51,628 nt of DNA from an uncultured Aquimarina sp. (GCA_947492105.1 CANLMN010000030.1:1-51628); one strand, 5' to 3'. Shown: positions 1-8,899, counted from the first letter of the stretch. Numbers and translations are program-made. The notes: generated from the sequence alone by a model not told the origin.

Positions 1-115
1 TAATTAAAAGCAAACTTTTTAAGCGCTTTTCCCTTTTCAGAGTTTGCTGTTTTGAAAGTAATTTTTTAAGCTCTAAAGTTGATTCCTTGATATCCAAAAA
101 TGCCTTTTTTCCCAT
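1..115 (-). CDS. HTH transposase N-terminus (partial, runs off left edge)
   Basis: Reading leftward from an ATG at 115 gives 38 codons open to the window edge. The peptide starts MGKKAFLDIKES and continues with a helical, Lys/Leu-rich stretch (ELKKLLSKQ, EKRLKSLLLI). This resembles the N-terminal helix-turn-helix region of IS630-like transposases, which often carry an IKES...L..LLKKQ...RLQ.L.LLK pattern. The start lies 46 bp inside a candidate element end at position 161 (AATTGGTA, followed by TTA), a typical layout for an insertion sequence. Only the N-terminus is present, so the family assignment is by resemblance and the catalytic DDE domain is not visible. Confidence 0.5.
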   Translation of the reverse strand, partial: MGKKAFLDIKESTLELKKLLSKQQTLKREKRLKSLLLI

Positions 116-234
116 AACACAATATACGCAATATATACGGCATTACAAAGATAAATTGGTATTATTTGCTATAAAAAAGCTTCTTTTTTTGGCTAAGAAA
201 ATTATACCATTGCATACGTTTCCTATTCGTTTGA

Positions 235-345
235 ATTCGAAGAAAATTGACAAAATTAGAAATTGGAACTGCTGAAAGTTGGTTAGATATCAGTGATCAT
301 ATGCCAATTATAACTGAATATAAAAAAATAGCGACACTCCAATAG
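235..345 (+). pseudogene. 3' remnant of an endonuclease/exonuclease/phosphatase (EEP) family gene
   Basis: One frame from 235 to a TAG at 343-345 encodes about 36 residues containing ESWLDISDHMPIITEY. The SDH-x-P-[IV] motif is the hallmark of the C-terminal catalytic His-Asp end of EEP-domain nucleases and phosphatases. A TGA precedes it in frame at 232-234, and no start or upstream EEP motifs are present. The fragment begins about 70 bp from a candidate insertion-sequence end at 161, so the gene was probably truncated by that insertion. No function is expected. Confidence 0.4.
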
Positions 346-525
346 ACAAACGTTACAGGCTTAGTTGACCAGATAAAGCAATTTTGGAGTTATTTTTTAA
401 GGAGTTAAAACATACTTTGCAAACGACTTGATACAATAAAGAGTAATTCTCTAAATTATAATATCACGGGTGATGGAGATATAATCACTGAAAATGATAT
501 TTTAGAGTTGCAATGCAAGAACATA

Positions 526-664
526 TTATGCAATAGAATCACGGTGTTTTTACATAAAAAAACAAAAGTGTCATTCATTAATACGAATGTATATTCCTAA
601 TACCATTTATCCTTTGAATTTATTGAGATAAAATCTTAATTTTTCTTTCTAGTAAATGTAATAT
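526..664 (-). repeat. Half A element interrupted by a short B element
   Basis: In reverse orientation, 526-597 matches the left arm of family A from the core outwards (GCAATAGAATCACGG, then TAATACGAA). At 601 it is broken by TACCATTTATCC, the end of a family B element preceded by TAA. This B copy lacks its central part and ends near 664 in diverged sequence, so its far boundary is uncertain. The stretch 346-525 between the EEP remnant and this repeat holds nothing recognisable. Confidence 0.6.
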
Positions 665-673
665 TAAGTATTA

Positions 674-1096
674 TTAGTTGCCAAATGCCGTTAATACGAG
701 TTTTCTAGATCCCCCGTGATTACGATGTTCGCATAAGTAAATTCCTTGCCATATTCCCAAATTTAATTGCCCATTTGTGATTGGGACTTGTACGGATGTT
801 CCCATCAACGAAGCTTTGATATGTGCTGGCATGTCATCAGGTCCTTCATAGGTGTGTATGTAATAGGGTGCATTTTCGGGAACCATTTTATTTATATGAC
901 TTTCAAAATCTTGTCGTACACTAGGATCGGCATTTTCATTGATGGTCAAGCTTGCCGAAGTGTGTTGGATGAACACCTGTAGTTGTCCGATTTTTATATT
1001 TTTGAGTTCCGAGAACTGATGGGTAATCATATCTGTTACTAGATGAAAACCTCGAGGATAGGAGGGGAGTCGTATTTCTTTTTGATAAAATTTCAT
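674..1096 (-). CDS. YjbQ/UPF0047 family protein (secondary thiamine-phosphate synthase type)
   Basis: This 140-residue protein is the usual length for the YjbQ/UPF0047 family. Family hallmarks are visible: the central IQHTSASLTINENADPSVR stretch and, near the C-terminus, NLGIWQGIYLCEHRNHGG. Conserved His, Asn and Asp residues line the putative active site. Some members can replace ThiE in joining the thiamine pyrimidine and thiazole phosphates, but the physiological role is unsettled. A solitary ThiE gene lies at 12295, so a primary thiamine role here is not required. It lies 62 bp downstream of recQ on the same strand and may be co-transcribed. Confidence 0.9.
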   Translation of the reverse strand: MKFYQKEIRLPSYPRGFHLVTDMITHQFSELKNIKIGQLQVFIQHTSASLTINENADPSVRQDFESHINKMVPENAPYYIHTYEGPDDMPAHIKASLMGTSVQVPITNGQLNLGIWQGIYLCEHRNHGGSRKLVLTAFGN

Positions 1097-1158
1097 GATA
1101 ACGTTTTTAGAGTAATGCTGTGGATAAGGTCAGAGGAGTGTAACTATTTATACAAATA

Positions 1159-3282
1159 TTAGGCTTCTGCTATGATCGAGCGCTTCTCCAAAATGGCTAA
1201 ACCGATACGGATTTTTTCGTACGATATTTGTTCTTCAAAATAGTCAAAATATGGTTTTATAGCGGTTGGATTTTCTAGAACTACTTCTTTTTTGGCATGT
1301 TCTAGTTTGGTTAATTCCTCCTTGGTTATATAACGATTTAGGTCAATCGTTTCTCCGTTTTGATAGAGTTTTACTAAATGTGAGAAAACTGTGGTACTTG
1401 ATAAGTTACGTTTTTGGGCAATTGCTTCTGGCGATAGACCGGATTGGTATAATTCAAAAGTAAGTTTATAAGTAGCTCCTTTGGTGTTGGTTTTTTTCTT
1501 GTATTTGGCTTCTTTGAATTCGCGTATAGCATCTAGGAAATCTTGTCCATAATTTTCCATCTTTTTGCGACCGACACCGCTGATCCTCAAAAATTCTTCA
1601 TCGGAGGCTGGTCGTTCTGCCTCTAGTTCTTTGAGTGTTGCATCACTAAAAATTTGATAAGCTGGGATACCTGCTTCTTGGGCCAATGTTAGACGTACTT
1701 TGCGCAGGTGTTCAAAAAGGCTGTTAGGTGCTGCTTTTTTGGCTGTTTTCTGGCTTTCTACTTTAGCTTCTTCTGCTTTGACAAGATTTGCTAATTGTAC
1801 TTTTTCACCTTGGAATAGGATGTTTCTTGCAAGTGGTGTTAGTTTAAGTCGATTTTTTTCGTGAAAAGCAATTTCTATATACCCCTGATTGATTAATTGG
1901 ATCAGGTATTGTTGTAGATCTTTCCAAGGAATATCTTTGGCAATGCCATAGGTTTTGATATTTTGATATCCCTTGTCATAGATTAAAGCATTTTGTGATC
2001 CTCGAAGTACGTCTACAACAATATGCATGGATTCTTGTTCTTTGAGCCTAGCGATTGCCGAAAGCACTTTTTGCGCGATTATGGTACCATCAATAAATGC
2101 CGGAGGACGTTTGCAGATGTCACAATTACCACAATCTTGTTGAATCAATTCCCCAAAATAGCTAAGTAAGACTTTTCGCCGACAGCTCAATGCTTCTGCA
2201 AATTGTTTCATCCGTTCTAATTTGGCTAATTGTACTTCTGCATTACCAGAGTCTTCGGCAAATTTTTGTAATTGCATCACATCGGCATAGCTATGGAATA
2301 GTAATGTTGAAGAGGGAATACCATCACGCCCTGCTCGTCCAATCTCTTGATAGTAGCCTTCTATGTTTTTGGGTAAGTTATAATGAATGACCCATCGGAC
2401 ATTGGATTTATCAATCCCCATTCCAAAAGCGACAGTTGCACAAACGATTTTGAGCGTATCATTGATAAAATTTTCTTGTGTTTGGATGCGTTGTTCGTGA
2501 GATAGTCCGGCGTGATATGCTTTTGCTTCATACCCTGCATGAGTAATTTTTTCTGCTAATGTTTCTGTAGCTTTTCTGCTCAGGCAGTAAATAATTCCAG
2601 ATTCATTTGGAACTGTTTCTATAAAATTCAGGATTTGCTGTATCCTATTTGTTCCAGGTCGTACTTCGAGACTTAGATTTTTTCTATCAAAAGAGGCTAT
2701 ATGTCTTGTGGCATGCGGAATATTAAGTTGTTGACAAATATCTTCGCGTGTGGCTTTGTCTGCCGTTGCTGTAAGTGCTATGATAGGTGTGTCTGGGTAT
2801 CGTTTTTTGAGAAAGCCTAATTGCGTATATGCAGGCCTGAAATCATGACCCCAAGCAGAAATACAATGTGCTTCATCAATGGCTATTAAGCTTATCTGCC
2901 CTGGTGCTAGTATCGTATCTACAATGGATAAACTTTCTGGAGCTACATACAATAGCTTGATCGCACCTTCATGTAGTTTTTCTGTAATATGTTGTTGTTC
3001 TGCTCCTTCTTGACTACTGTTGATAAAGGCTGCATCGATGCCATTGGCACGTAGACCATCAACCTGATCTTTCATTAATGCAATTAGAGGAGAAATTACT
3101 AGCGTGACACCAGGTAATAGTAATGCGGGTAATTGAAAACAAATAGATTTTCCGCCACCAGTAGGCATGATTACTAAATTATCTTGTTTGTCAAAAACAG
3201 CTTTGATAATAGTTTCTTGTAAAGGACGGAAACTATCGTAACCAAAATATTCTTTGAGTGTTGGTAATACTTGTTGATGCAT
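1159..3282 (-). CDS. recQ: ATP-dependent DNA helicase RecQ
   Basis: A 707-residue 3'-5' DNA helicase of superfamily 2 acting in recombination and replication-fork repair. Walker A MPTGGGKS lies near residue 41, the DEAH box IDEAHCISAWGHDFRPAY near residue 137, and motif VI QEIGRAGRDG follows in the second RecA domain. The RecQ zinc cluster is visible as C.RR...C..CDIC around residues 370-390. After the winged-helix (RQC) region comes an HRDC domain at about 520-590, containing LRISGVGRKKMENYG. A further HTH-like extension at the C-terminus (SPEAIAQKRNLSSTTVFSHL) is common in Bacteroidota RecQ. It lies 86 bp downstream of mutS2 on the same strand. Confidence 0.97.
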   Translation of the reverse strand: MHQQVLPTLKEYFGYDSFRPLQETIIKAVFDKQDNLVIMPTGGGKSICFQLPALLLPGVTLVISPLIALMKDQVDGLRANGIDAAFINSSQEGAEQQHITEKLHEGAIKLLYVAPESLSIVDTILAPGQISLIAIDEAHCISAWGHDFRPAYTQLGFLKKRYPDTPIIALTATADKATREDICQQLNIPHATRHIASFDRKNLSLEVRPGTNRIQQILNFIETVPNESGIIYCLSRKATETLAEKITHAGYEAKAYHAGLSHEQRIQTQENFINDTLKIVCATVAFGMGIDKSNVRWVIHYNLPKNIEGYYQEIGRAGRDGIPSSTLLFHSYADVMQLQKFAEDSGNAEVQLAKLERMKQFAEALSCRRKVLLSYFGELIQQDCGNCDICKRPPAFIDGTIIAQKVLSAIARLKEQESMHIVVDVLRGSQNALIYDKGYQNIKTYGIAKDIPWKDLQQYLIQLINQGYIEIAFHEKNRLKLTPLARNILFQGEKVQLANLVKAEEAKVESQKTAKKAAPNSLFEHLRKVRLTLAQEAGIPAYQIFSDATLKELEAERPASDEEFLRISGVGRKKMENYGQDFLDAIREFKEAKYKKKTNTKGATYKLTFELYQSGLSPEAIAQKRNLSSTTVFSHLVKLYQNGETIDLNRYITKEELTKLEHAKKEVVLENPTAIKPYFDYFEEQISYEKIRIGLAILEKRSIIAEA

Positions 3283-3368
3283 TTTTTTTTCTTATTTTGT
3301 ATACCATCTAGATGCGCTTGAAAGTGCCTTTGTAAAAGAAACCAACAGCCAATGTGTATGAATCTTTA

Positions 3369-5540
3369 TCAGTTTTTTGGTCGTGATACTAGTTCCAAAA
3401 GGTCCAAGGCGACATTGGTGGTAAATATCCCATAATTGACAATAGCCTTTTCTTTTTCTATTTTATCGATTGTTCCAATGGCCTTGCCATCAAACATGCG
3501 TACACGATCTCCATTTTTTAATACCGGTTTTGGTTTTGGAGGAGCCTCTTTTTGCGCTTTTTCAATTTTTTTCTTCTTTTCGCGAATCAAGGTTACTTTC
3601 TGTTCTGCTTCTTTAGCAATGCGTGCTTCTTTAGCCTTCTCTGCTTTGCGTTGTTTTGCAGATTGTTTTTTGCGCTTAGAATTTTCGACTTCAATGATTT
3701 TCATGAACTCATTGATCAACGCTTGTTTTTTCTTATTAATAAAATATTTTTCGCTAATATCATTTATCTTTTGACCGATATAAATTAAGCGTTGATTACT
3801 ATCATATAATTGTTGATAACCTTCTAGTTTTTGCTGTACTTTAGAATTGATTTTTTCTAGTTTGACCTGTTCTTCTTGGGCTTTTAGCTCTCTGCTTTTG
3901 AGTGTACTGGTTGTTTTTTGAAGCTTGGATCGTTCTTTTTGTAGATCAGCGATACTTTTATCAAAACGGATTTTGCCACGTTCTACTTTCTTTTTGGCCT
4001 TATTGATCAAGCTATAAGGAATCCCATTTTTCTGTGCCACTTCAAACGTAAAAGAACTTCCTGCTTCACCAAGATGGAGCTTGAATAATGGTTCTAAGGT
4101 ACGACTGTCAAAGAGCATATTGGCATTAGAGATTTCTGGTAGCTCTTGGGCCAACATTTTGAGATTTGCATAGTGCGTTGTGATGATACCGTAAGATTTT
4201 CGCTCATAAAAAACTTCCAAAAAAGCTTCTGCCAAAGCACCACCTAATTCTGGATCACTTCCAGTACCAAATTCATCTATGAGAAATAGGGTACGATCAT
4301 TACATTTTCTCAAAAATGAATTCATGTTCTTGAGACGATAACTATAGGTGCTTAGATGATTTTCTATAGATTGATTATCGCCGATATCTGTAAGAATTGA
4401 ATCAAAAATACACATGCGACTATATTCATGTACAGGGATCAATATTCCACTTTGTAACATGACTTGTAAGAGACCTACCGTTTTTAGTGTAATACTTTTT
4501 CCACCTGCATTTGGTCCAGAAATTACGATAATACGATTGTCTGGTTGTAATTGTATAGTTTGCGGATAGGTTTTTTGCCCTTTTTCTTTATTTGTTAGAT
4601 ATAAAAGCGGATGATAGGCATCTCGAATTGTTAGTTCTCGATCAGAGGTTAATTTAGGTAATATAGCATTAATACGTTCGGCATATTTGGATTTTGCCGA
4701 AATAACATCAATGGTACTTAGGTATTCTTGATATAGCTTCAGGAGTTCCTTGTGTGGTCGTAAACGATCTGTTAATGCTTTGAGAATCCTAACGACCTCT
4801 TCTCGTTCTTCGTAATGTAAGTTACTCAACTCCCGACTGAACTGTAGGGTTGCTTCGGGTTCGATGTAAACGATGCTACCGGTTTTAGAGTTTCCCAAAA
4901 TAGCACCTTTTACTTTTCGTCTGTGCATCGCTTTAACAGCTAGAACACGACGATTATCAACGATAGTTTCTCGAATGTCGTCAAGATAATCCAGTGCATT
5001 ATAACGGTTCAGATCTCTGCCAAAACTGCCATTGAGTTTGTTTTGAATTGTATGAATATCTCTACGTAAGTTTAGTAAAGTAGGAGAAGCATTATCTTTT
5101 ATTTCACCAAATTTGTCTAATACTGTTTCTATTGCCGCAGTCACTTCATTTGTAAATGGAATCTCAGAAGCGGTTTTATATAAAACAGGATATAATTCGT
5201 TTTTCTTTCTAAAAAATTGTAGAAGGGTATTCGTAGTCGAACTTAGAAGAATTATTTTTTTGAGATTAATGGCTTCGAGAAATGTATTCTCAATGCTAAG
5301 TAGTTGTAATTCTTTATTTATACTGTTAAAACCGTGGTTAGGGATTCGTTGATCTTGTAAATACGACGATTTGTATTCAGTGACTTGAAGCAAAGCAGTT
5401 TTTAGTTCCTCTTTGGTTGTAAAAGGTTTGATTGCTAATGCTTTTTGCGTTCCGTAATCCGTATTACACAGTTCTGAAATCTGTTGTAAAATGGTATGGA
5501 ATTCAAGGTCTTTTAATGTTTTTGATGAGATTCTAATCAT
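3369..5540 (-). CDS. mutS2: MutS2-type ATPase lacking the Smr domain
   Basis: This 723-residue protein belongs to the MutS2 branch of the MutS ATPases, which recognise branched DNA or collided ribosomes rather than mismatches. It lacks the MutS mismatch-reading N-terminal domain. Walker A is SGPNAGGKSITLKT near residue 343, Walker B is TLFLIDEFGTGSDPELGGAL, and the signature region ENHLSTYSYRL is present. A long charged coiled coil covers about residues 510-650. The C-terminus (about 665-715) is a small KOW-like beta domain, VLKNGDRVRMFDGKAIG, and the Smr nuclease domain of Bacillus-type MutS2 is absent. A TATTTTTG -10-like box on this strand lies at 5612-5619, about 75 bp upstream. Confidence 0.93.
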   Translation of the reverse strand: MIRISSKTLKDLEFHTILQQISELCNTDYGTQKALAIKPFTTKEELKTALLQVTEYKSSYLQDQRIPNHGFNSINKELQLLSIENTFLEAINLKKIILLSSTTNTLLQFFRKKNELYPVLYKTASEIPFTNEVTAAIETVLDKFGEIKDNASPTLLNLRRDIHTIQNKLNGSFGRDLNRYNALDYLDDIRETIVDNRRVLAVKAMHRRKVKGAILGNSKTGSIVYIEPEATLQFSRELSNLHYEEREEVVRILKALTDRLRPHKELLKLYQEYLSTIDVISAKSKYAERINAILPKLTSDRELTIRDAYHPLLYLTNKEKGQKTYPQTIQLQPDNRIIVISGPNAGGKSITLKTVGLLQVMLQSGILIPVHEYSRMCIFDSILTDIGDNQSIENHLSTYSYRLKNMNSFLRKCNDRTLFLIDEFGTGSDPELGGALAEAFLEVFYERKSYGIITTHYANLKMLAQELPEISNANMLFDSRTLEPLFKLHLGEAGSSFTFEVAQKNGIPYSLINKAKKKVERGKIRFDKSIADLQKERSKLQKTTSTLKSRELKAQEEQVKLEKINSKVQQKLEGYQQLYDSNQRLIYIGQKINDISEKYFINKKKQALINEFMKIIEVENSKRKKQSAKQRKAEKAKEARIAKEAEQKVTLIREKKKKIEKAQKEAPPKPKPVLKNGDRVRMFDGKAIGTIDKIEKEKAIVNYGIFTTNVALDLLELVSRPKN

Positions 5541-5611
5541 TTTTTATAGTGCTCCCGAGAATGAATTGACAATGTTGCGATCCTAATTTTTAGGCTAAAA
5601 AAATTTGAATC

Positions 5612-5619
5612 CAAAAATA
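5612..5619 (-). promoter_or_regulatory. Candidate Bacteroidota -7 box for mutS2
   Basis: On the minus strand the sequence reads TATTTTTG, an exact match to the Bacteroidota primary sigma box TAnnTTTG, 72 bp upstream of the mutS2 start. No good -33 TTG is seen at the expected distance, so support comes from the box alone. Confidence 0.35.
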
Positions 5620-5668
5620 GTGAATATACTCGGGAGACCCATGAGAATCTTGTTTTTAATATGCTAGA

Positions 5669-6034
5669 TTATGAAGGCATATCATAGAAAAATTGTTCCT
5701 GTACGATCTTTCCATCCTTTACTTGATACATCGCTATTTCTTCCATCTGCGTGCGACCTTGTTCTTTAAAAGTACAATCAAAAGAAAATTTACAAGTAAA
5801 ATGATCTCCTGCTACAACAGGATCAGAAATCTCACCAGCATGAAATTCTTGTAAACTTGCATTCCATTCTTCAGATTTTTGAATGACATTATTTTTTCCG
5901 CTAATCTCCTCATTTGGCATGCCCGGCATTTCCCTACTCGTAATATTGGAGTCATATAATTCCTGAATAGCTTGCATATTTTCTCCTTTACGACATAATT
6001 CGACTAAGCGATTAGCGACTTCTTGTGTATTCAT
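5669..6034 (-). CDS. NTF2-like / SnoaL-like nuclear-transport-factor-fold protein
   Basis: A 121-residue protein with the SnoaL/NTF2-like pattern: an N-terminal helix (VANRLVELCRKGENMQAIQELYDSN), then a curved sheet ending in a strand such as IAMYQVKDGKIVQEQFFYD. The final K-[DN]-GKI[VA]xExFF motif is typical of the SnoaL-like family, whose members are small-ligand enzymes or orphan stress proteins. No catalytic pair can be assigned. It is a single gene upstream of mutS2 on the same strand with a 128-bp gap, so it probably has its own transcript. Confidence 0.8.
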   Translation of the reverse strand: MNTQEVANRLVELCRKGENMQAIQELYDSNITSREMPGMPNEEISGKNNVIQKSEEWNASLQEFHAGEISDPVVAGDHFTCKFSFDCTFKEQGRTQMEEIAMYQVKDGKIVQEQFFYDMPS

Positions 6035-6357
6035 AATGATCTTAATTTATAGTGTTAGAATTGAAATAAATGTACAAAAAATATGAAAAAGATGATGATT
6101 TAGAATAAAAGTGGTTGGTATGTTTTTGATTCAAGAAAGATTGCCTAGGTGGATGAGACCAGTGGGTAATGATGGTAGTTTTTTTTTATGAATTACAATA
6201 TTTTGGCATCTCATAGTAGGACTAGTCGCTAAGAGAAAAACGAAAGGCGCATAAAAAAGGTGTTTTTATATCAAATTGAAAAGTTTGAACTAGTTCTAAA
6301 AAAAACGGGCTATAAAGTAGCACTATATTATGTCATATCCAGTATTTTAGGTAGGCG
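6035..6357. other. Non-coding gap, nothing recognised
   Basis: This 323-bp gap lies between the photolyase stop and the NTF2-like start. It contains A/T runs and no convincing ORF, hairpin terminator, repeat-family copy or TAnnTTTG box. Confidence 0.5.
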
Positions 6358-7683
6358 TTAGTTTATTGCATTTTTATAAACCCGTAAACAACGTTCTCTG
6401 GCCATTTTGTGCTCCACAATCGGAGTAGGGTAGGTGAGTTCATGGAGATCTGTAACCCATTGATTAATATATTGATGTTGTTTGTCAAATTTTTCTATTT
6501 GTGTAGTAGGGTTAAAAATTCTAAAATATGGAGCTGCATCTACTCCAGATCCAGCAGCCCATTGCCAGTTACCTACATTGGCGGACATATCGTAATCCAA
6601 GAGTTTTTCTGCAAAATAAGCTTCGCCCCATCGCCAATCGATAAGTAAGTGTTTGCAAAGAAAACTAGCAACTAACATACGAACTCTATTATGCATATAT
6701 CCAGTGGCGTTAAGTTCTCGCATTCCCGCATCGACCAATGGATATCCTGTTTTACCTTTTTTCCATTGTTCGTATTCTATTTCATTATTACGCCATTCAA
6801 TACGATCGTATTTTGGTCTAAAAGATTTGTCTTTGGTATGCGGAAAATGCCAAAGAATTTGCATGAAAAATTCTCTCCAAATTAATTCTGACCAGAAGAT
6901 TTCATTTTTTTCTGCAATTGCTTTTTTGACCATTTGTCGAATACTGACCGTTCCAAAACGTAAATGAGGTCCTAATCTAGAAGTACCGTTTTGGGCAGGA
7001 AAATCACGAGTAGCTTCGTAATTTTGAATTAATGCTGGAGTAACGCGATATTCTAAAACGGTTATATGGGCGTTATCAAATCCTAAATCTTTTAAGGTCA
7101 GGTCAGGTAGTTCGGTGTTCTTGATGGTATTTTCAAGAAACGCAATGCTGTCATGAATAGTAAGATTGGTCGCATTAAATTGTGTTTTCCATGTATTCTT
7201 GTATGGAGTGTAGACTACGTAGGGCTTTCCGTCTTTTTTGACAATTTCATTTTTTTCAAAGATGACTTGATCTTTATAAGTGTAGAAAGGAATAGTTTTG
7301 GTAGTATTGGTTCGCTGATGTATCGCAAGAAGTTTTGTAATTTTGTTATCACGCTCATGTGCATAGGGCTCATAATCACGATTGGTATGGATTTCTTGAA
7401 CGTCATATTCTTCTAGAAGCGTTTTGAAAACCATTTCTGGTGCCCCATGTAATAATGCAATCGAACTTTGATATTGAGTTTGTAATGTTGCTCGTATTTT
7501 TTGTAAACGATAGAATATAAAATTTACTCTAGGATCGTCTTTTGGCAATTTATCTAAAATATAGGGGTCAAAAATAAAAATGGGTACTACTGGGAAATTA
7601 CTTTTGAGCGCAGCCAAAAGGCCCACATTATCATCTAAGCGCAAATCACGACGAAACCAAAATAGACTTACTTTTTTTTTCAT
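6358..7683 (-). CDS. phrB: Deoxyribodipyrimidine photolyase (class I CPD type)
   Basis: A 441-residue flavoprotein of the photolyase/cryptochrome family that repairs UV-induced pyrimidine dimers using blue light. The N-terminal Rossmann-like antenna domain starts VSLFWFRRDLRLDDNVGL. The C-terminal FAD domain shows SRLGPHLRFGTVSIRQM, WREFFMQILWHFP, GYPLVDAGMRELNATGYMHN and the highly conserved ANVGNWQWAAGSG...APYFRIFNP. Length and motifs fit class I CPD photolyase. It is the last gene of an SRPBCC-SDR-photolyase operon (gaps of 25 and 15 bp), a grouping common in marine flavobacteria, where photolyase is often light- or stress-regulated. Confidence 0.95.
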   Translation of the reverse strand: MKKKVSLFWFRRDLRLDDNVGLLAALKSNFPVVPIFIFDPYILDKLPKDDPRVNFIFYRLQKIRATLQTQYQSSIALLHGAPEMVFKTLLEEYDVQEIHTNRDYEPYAHERDNKITKLLAIHQRTNTTKTIPFYTYKDQVIFEKNEIVKKDGKPYVVYTPYKNTWKTQFNATNLTIHDSIAFLENTIKNTELPDLTLKDLGFDNAHITVLEYRVTPALIQNYEATRDFPAQNGTSRLGPHLRFGTVSIRQMVKKAIAEKNEIFWSELIWREFFMQILWHFPHTKDKSFRPKYDRIEWRNNEIEYEQWKKGKTGYPLVDAGMRELNATGYMHNRVRMLVASFLCKHLLIDWRWGEAYFAEKLLDYDMSANVGNWQWAAGSGVDAAPYFRIFNPTTQIEKFDKQHQYINQWVTDLHELTYPTPIVEHKMARERCLRVYKNAIN

Positions 7684-7698
7684 ATATAGTATACCAAA

Positions 7699-8394
7699 TT
7701 AATGAACATTCAAGGTAGATATTCCTCCATCAATTCCCAAAACTTGTCCGGTGATCCAACTACTATCATCTGATAATAAAAACTGCGCTGTTTTGGCAAT
7801 ATCCTCTGGAGTACCTACACGTTTTAATGGGTGACGCTCGCCCATTTTTTCTCGCTTGGCATCATTAGAGAGGAGTTTTGCCGCCATTGGTGTGTCTGTA
7901 AGTGATGGCGCAATGACATTGATACGTATAGCTGGGGCATACTCAGCAGCCATAGCCTTTGCAAAACCTTCTATGGCTCCCTTTGCTGCTGCTACGCTGG
8001 TATGAAAAGGCATTCCAACTTTGACTGCAACGGTACTAAAAAAGACAGCGCTTGCCTGATCACTCTTTAATAAAAAAGGTAATACTGTTTGTAATGTTTT
8101 TACGAGTCCCAAGAAATTAATTTGTAAGTCGAGTTCAAAATCTTCTGGTTTGATACGTTTGAATGGTTTTAGTGTTATACTACCGGGGCAATATACAAAG
8201 CCATCTAGTTGTGTTGGAAGAAGTGATGTATCTAGTTGTTGAGATGTTGCATCAAAGGGGATATGTGTCACATCCAAATTTTGTAATGCTTGTTCAGTTC
8301 TAGAGGCAATGTAAACATTATGGGATTCGCATAATTGTTGGGCTAATGCAAAACCGATTCCTGTTGATCCTCCAATTAATAATATATTTTTCAT
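7699..8394 (-). CDS. SDR family oxidoreductase
   Basis: A 231-residue short-chain dehydrogenase/reductase. The NAD(P)-binding glycine motif GGSTGIGFALA is at residues 8-18. The active-site region keeps the Ser of FFSTVAV, but the usual YxxxK position reads HTSVAAAKGA: Lys is present and Tyr is replaced. The C-terminal GxxxxxDGG signature appears as GQVLGIDGGIS. Loss of the canonical Tyr makes ordinary dehydrogenase chemistry doubtful. It sits between the SRPBCC gene and photolyase with short gaps, so all three are probably one transcript. Its substrate is unknown. Confidence 0.9.
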   Translation of the reverse strand: MKNILLIGGSTGIGFALAQQLCESHNVYIASRTEQALQNLDVTHIPFDATSQQLDTSLLPTQLDGFVYCPGSITLKPFKRIKPEDFELDLQINFLGLVKTLQTVLPFLLKSDQASAVFFSTVAVKVGMPFHTSVAAAKGAIEGFAKAMAAEYAPAIRINVIAPSLTDTPMAAKLLSNDAKREKMGERHPLKRVGTPEDIAKTAQFLLSDDSSWITGQVLGIDGGISTLNVH

Positions 8395-8419
8395 CTATAA
8401 GTTTTAATACTACTTTTTA

Positions 8420-8899
8420 TCAAATTGTGGTTGCATTGCGAAATGCACCAAATAGTTCTATTAATTTTTGTTCTCGATATTCAAATATTGTTCTCAATTT
8501 TGATTTTACTAATATAGGATGTAGTAGCTGCCCCAAAAAGCCAAACGGAATTTTGTAATCTACAATATCTTCCATCTCAACACCACCGGGTATTTCTTTC
8601 AAAAAATGCTTATGATGCCATAATGCATAAGGACCAAAACGTTGTTCATCTACAAAATACTGTTTGTCCATAACGTGCGTAATCTCTGTAACCCATTTGG
8701 TCTTGAAACCAGGAAATGGACTGACATAATACTGAATTAATTGTCCGGGATACATAGGGCGATCTGCTCCAGAAAGAATTTCAAAACCCATAGCATCTGG
8801 TGTAATTACCTTTAGATTTTTGGGATCTGATAAAAAATCCCATGCTTTTTCTAGGTTTATTGGGAGTTTCTGTTTGGTATGTAGGGTGTAAATTTTCAT
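8420..8899 (-). CDS. SRPBCC (START-like) ligand-binding protein
   Basis: A 159-residue protein of the SRPBCC/polyketide-cyclase-like superfamily. It opens with LHTKQKLPINLEKAWDFLSDPKNLKVITP, the classic start of this fold, and contains FVDEQRFGPYALWHHKHF and VEMEDIVDYKIPFGFLG. The latter matches the group annotated as cell-division-inhibitor-like SRPBCC proteins that commonly accompany photolyase and SDR genes. The fold encloses a hydrophobic cavity, and the ligand cannot be predicted. It is the first gene of the photolyase operon and faces the perfect palindrome at 8932-8963. Confidence 0.9.
   Translation of the reverse strand: MKIYTLHTKQKLPINLEKAWDFLSDPKNLKVITPDAMGFEILSGADRPMYPGQLIQYYVSPFPGFKTKWVTEITHVMDKQYFVDEQRFGPYALWHHKHFLKEIPGGVEMEDIVDYKIPFGFLGQLLHPILVKSKLRTIFEYREQKLIELFGAFRNATTI

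Noticed and set aside
87-275. Open frame on the plus strand with a TTG start
   Set aside because: The peptide is AT-driven, overlaps the minus-strand transposase fragment and candidate element end, and has no family motif.
5550-5636. CTCCCGAG...CTCGGGAG inverted repeat upstream of mutS2 as a terminator
   Set aside because: The arms are about 70 bp apart with no T run, so a terminator is unlikely.
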